Shown here piece by piece: positions 60,747 to 64,000 of a stretch of 64,000 bases of DNA. Below the pieces are notes generated by a model. The model searched no databases. It saw only the letters and a list, made by a program, of their open reading frames with translations, and was not told where the DNA came from. How positions within the stretch are numbered: the stretch's first letter is position 1; every line of letters begins with the position of its first letter. This DNA comes from Leucocoprinus leucothites (taxonomy: Eukaryota > Basidiomycota > Agaricomycetes > Agaricales > Agaricaceae). Both the position numbers and the translations under genes were made by a program. The stretch is from contig JAACJO010000003.1 of the NCBI GenBank assembly GCA_013368445.1, forward strand, positions 992,001 through 1,056,000, given 5' to 3'.

Positions 60747-63087
60747 ATGCTGCTTGACAGGCTACTGAATGAGCTCTTGAACAAGATTATCGTTCTTGTG
60801 AGCTGCTCCAGACATATCAGATAAACTATATATCAATATACTACTAATACGATTGGCATCGTCCTGTAGGCACGGGTGGATAATAAGAAGGGATTTGCGA
60901 TCTTCGGCTTGTCTCGAAACGATTTAATGAGCTGGTTTCTCCCGTTCTTTTCGCGAAATTTCGGCTTTATCATGCTCCAGCCGACCCTGCCGCTGGGCGT
61001 TTTGCGGGTATGTGAACGACATTGACAGCTGGGAAGTCATCCATTGGCCCTCACGTCAAAACACTTGATTTCCGCATTCACACGGGTTTTTCAGAGTCAC
61101 CATTAGACCTTGGGCCTTGGTTCGATTTCTTTCATGTGTTCATACCCGCATTGACAAATTTATTTTCCGTCAAGTGCGTACACATTACGTCCGCTAATAT
61201 TATTATTGGAGTAGAGCTAACTGCACCCTTCACACACCAATAGTTGGCGCCTTACCTTGGCGAACGAGAACCACCGTGCTGATAATAGGTATCCTCTTCG
61301 GGGCATAGAGAAGCTAGCGGAAACATTGGCACGTCTACCCTGCCTACAAGAACTTTCCCTTGCCCTCGATGGAACAGGGGAACATTTGGAGGATGATCTT
61401 CCCCTCGAATCGTTTGCCAACCTAAGAACGTTTAACGTCCGTTGGGATTGTGAATTGCGACCGCATAGCTGTGTTTTGACACAGTTATCAGGTGTCTTGG
61501 CTCGCTCTCCAAGCCTGGAGAGCTTTTCATTCGTCGTACTTCGGGCTCTTTATAGGTCTAAAAATTTTGGATCACCGATTACGCTGGATGAACTTTTCGA
61601 GGGAACATTTTCGAGTGGTGTTGATATGAGGCTGAAATCTCTGGAGACTCGTGGTGTTGTTGTTGTCGCAGGGGGCTTGCAGTGATACATATGGCATTTC
61701 AAATGTCTTGAAAAGCTGAGGGTCAGGTTTGAATCCAGTTCCTCCGCTGCAGCCAACATTGGAAGTGTCTTTCAGACATTCTTATCCGAATGCATATTCC
61801 TCAAGAGCATTCACATAGATGTCATTCACCATCCCCTCATCTTCGACTATCTGTCGTCGTATTCGGGCATCGAGCTTCTGGCTTTGAAGCCAGGACACCC
61901 TCAGGACGACTCTTGTTTGCTTGTTGATCTGTTTTTCTCTTCCGTCCTGCCCTGCCATTCTGCCTCATTGAGGTCCCTACAGTTGGGAGGGAATCTAAAA
62001 ACAGTTTGGTCACAGACATTGCCGGTGCATCATCTAACCCAGGTCACCCAGTGTAAGAACCTGGAATACATCTGTTGCTGGCTGTGGATTGAGCCCGAGG
62101 ATGCTGCAGCGAAAAACTCGGAGGTCCTGGTGAGTACATGGTTGGTACTGAACAGTCAAGAAGACTCACACAAACAGAAACGGTGGCTGGATGCCTGTCT
62201 GCAGCTTCCAAACTTGCGAAAACTCAAGTGTCCACCCGTTTTCCTCAAGCAGAGAGATTTTAGTGATCCTTGGACTGTTGCCATTTATATCCCTGGCGGT
62301 AGTTTTGTGGACCCAGATAGAATTGTGAGGTCATTTATCAAAGGGGCTGTACACAGCTTCAAGAGAGCTAATGTTATAGTGACGCTGGCCCGGTCCTAAG
62401 CTGGCGCGATAAGTATCGAGTTGATCTTATCAAAGGGGACTCCTTCTCGGTAAGCGACAAAGTCGTTTACTAAGTCAGAGTTATAATACGGCAATTATAG
62501 AGTTAAGACTTTAGTAATTGAGATCTTAGAGCTTAAGTTCAATTTGACTTTGTATAGATAAAGGCTCGTATTGAGTCTCCACCTAACCAAGTAGAAACGA
62601 TGTTTCTCCTTGGTAGATGTCGACGACTTATATACGATACAAGTCAGTATCTATTATTAACTAGGGCTAAGGGCTTCTAATGAAAGAAGAGAAGCGTACA
62701 GCTTCCTTAATGCTAATTAAACTATATAAGACGCGATCTGTCAAAGAAGCTTTAGAAGTTCTTCTAAAGAAGTTCTTCTTTGATCATCTGATCGATTACA
62801 AGGTAAGTCCAAATATAGTGCAGCTATATTTAACAATCACATGTCATCAAAATACAAACAAAACCAAACAAGTCATAATGAGTCATAACCAGACAAACTA
62901 AACAAGTCAAAACTAATGAGAAAATACAAGAACAAATAAGAGGAAACATAATTGCGATATTACTTAAGTAAAGCTAATATCGACTTCGTATTGTAGATGG
63001 AACAAATGCTAGATATAATCAATATACATAACAGCTAATGGGCCCCTATATGAAATTGATGAAAGCTACAATACACAGGGCAAATGA
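60747..63087 (+). pseudogene. FbB copy 4, frameshifted and split by an insertion
   Basis: The first exon (60747-60797) still reads MLLDRLLNELLNKIIVL, with the F-box proline changed to leucine (CCG to CTG). Exon 2 has a one-base deletion near 60892 (GGGATTTGCG where copy 3 has GGGAATTCGCG) that shifts the frame inside the F-box. In exon 3 a CGA-type codon has become TGA at about 61683. A 659-base insertion (62374-63032) separates KRAN from PLYEID, after which the reading resumes to a TGA at 63085-63087. The remaining leucine-rich tail is easily recognised (LPCLQELSLALDGTGEHL, SLRSLQLGGNLKTVWSQT). Confidence 0.85.
62374..63032. mobile_element. 659-base insertion flanked by an 8-base direct repeat
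   Basis: Absent from the three other FbB copies. It is bounded by AGCTAATG at 62366-62373 and again at 63033-63040, which looks like a target-site duplication. It begins TTATAGTGACGCTGGCC and ends ATATACATAAC; the outermost bases are weakly complementary at best. It is AT-rich, contains no transposase frame (longest frame 73 residues at 62680-62901) and has a small internal inverted repeat around 62750-62785 (AGAAGTTCTTCT). Eight-base duplications are usual for hAT-type elements, so a non-autonomous hAT-like element is the best guess. Confidence 0.6.
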
Positions 63088-63106
63088 CAAGGCTTTTATC
63101 TTGGTA

Positions 63107-64000
63107 CTAATGTCTCCCTGACTGCGTGAAATAAAAAATACCCATTTTAACCTGAACCCTGCACTTGATCAAGTTCACGAATGATTTGGACAGAAGCTTA
63201 GTTGAAGTGCCATCACCCCGAAAAATGTTTCCCTTCCAACATCCTGTTCCATGCCCAAGTACCCTGTTACCTTGGGCAACAACAATGTAACAGGAAAATT
63301 CTTGCAAAGGGCAGATGTCAAGCTTGCTGTTGAGAGTAGCCCAAACCTTTGACAAAGGTCTCAAATCTGGGGGAGTCACATATTGCATAACATGGATCTC
63401 ATAAGTAACTGTGAGATGCTTGAGGTTTGGTAGATGAAAGAGCATAAGTAAGAGGGTAAACAACCAGCCCCTCAAGTACACCACAATATTTGACTTTGAA
63501 GTCACCATATCAACTGTGAGGGTCAGCTCCAGACTCTTGAGCTAAACAAGGGACAAGAGATCATCATTTGAAATCTTTGTTCCATTGTCACATTCTAGAA
63601 CATGCCTCAGCTCAACACAATAGCAGTGCCAAGTGTTAGTCACTCATGGAAGCATGTAACATGCAGCCGCATTTCTTTGATTGAGCTACCAACAGTTTTA
63701 AAGAACCGTCCCACAATAGTGGATGGCACACACTTGTGAGGAGTGCCATTGGCCAGACCATCAAGGTAGTGCAAATCCACTGCATGGCAACCAATGTTGC
63801 AATATTGGCTCACAAACCTTGTGAAGTACGAGATGAGGGCCAGGCCAGCAAGATGCAGGCACTTGAGAGAAACAGGCATTGATGAGAGGGGTAGTGCATT
63901 GAGACATTCTGGTAGATGCAGGTGGTTCTCTTCATTGAGCATCATGGTCATATCAGCCAGGTAGTCTTGCATGTCAAGGAACTGTATGTTGCAGCAGAAA
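63107..64000 (-). pseudogene. FbA copy 4, CpG-depleted and with stop codon, runs off the window
   Basis: Minus-strand match to FbA3 (51454-52340), continuing past the window end. It has a TAG at about 63543-63541 where FbA3 has CGG (LVRLRS), and many changes of the type R to C/H and T/V to M at former CpG codons (HVTRFRE is now HVTCFHE; DTTVMLNEENHPH is now DMTMMLNEENHLH). The stop codon lies 19 bases from that of FbB4, as in copy 3. The F-box itself lies outside the window. Confidence 0.85.

Noticed and set aside
1..64000. CRISPR arrays, bacterial operons, rRNA or tRNA genes
   Set aside because: The gene structure is clearly eukaryotic. I saw no regularly spaced repeats and no cloverleaf I could defend by eye; a tRNA search program would be needed to exclude tRNAs.

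Overview
This window looks like nuclear DNA of a basidiomycete fungus of the class Agaricomycetes. Genes are cut by many introns of about 45-65 bases with GT..AG ends. Several families are ones known to be expanded in Agaricomycetes: NACHT NTPases whose nucleotide-binding domain follows an FxNAxxF-type N-terminus, F-box proteins with leucine-rich tails, DUF6699, and a small secretion-less protein resembling fungal beta-trefoil protease inhibitors. A Rhizoctonia/Ceratobasidium-like relative is my guess from overall gene style; no sequence marker here proves it. Exon maps below were assembled by hand from splice signals and reading frame. For most genes the summed exon lengths are an exact multiple of three and the domains read through without a break.

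Layout. 0.8-6.7 kb: two tandem CoA-ligase (4-coumarate-CoA-ligase-like) genes, both ending in the peroxisomal signal SKL. 7.1-8.2 kb: an unrecognised five-exon gene. 9.8-16.9 kb: a converging pair of F-box genes (families called FbA and FbB here) next to a NACHT gene. 17.7-18.3 kb: a decayed PPIL1-type cyclophilin. 19.1-20.6 kb: an SRPK-like kinase. 21.8-24.9 kb: a second FbA/FbB pair. 27.1-32.1 kb: a DUF427 gene, a PPPDE-thioredoxin-PUL fusion protein and an intronless F-box-like gene. 36.0-38.1 kb: a cytochrome P450. 41.3-46.4 kb: DUF6699, an inhibitor-like gene and another F-box-like gene. 46.9-52.9 kb: NACHT, FbB and FbA again. 54.3-64 kb: two tandem NACHT genes (the second with a stop codon), then an FbB/FbA pair that is a pseudogene and carries an insertion. 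The gaps of several kb (32.1-36.0, 38.1-41.3, 24.9-27.1) show no gene I can support.

The main discovery candidate is the repeated module NACHT -> FbB -> <- FbA. It occurs three times with the same gene order and relative orientation (once inverted as a block), plus once without the NACHT gene. In every copy the two F-box genes converge with only 19-35 bases between their stop codons. This couples an NLR-like STAND ATPase to two putative SCF ubiquitin-ligase adaptors in a fast-duplicating block. A self/non-self or NLR-turnover role is inference. The last copy shows decay by different routes: a nonsense codon in NACHT4, a frameshift plus a 659-base insertion in FbB4, and strong loss of CpG in FbA4, as expected from cytosine-methylation-driven mutation.
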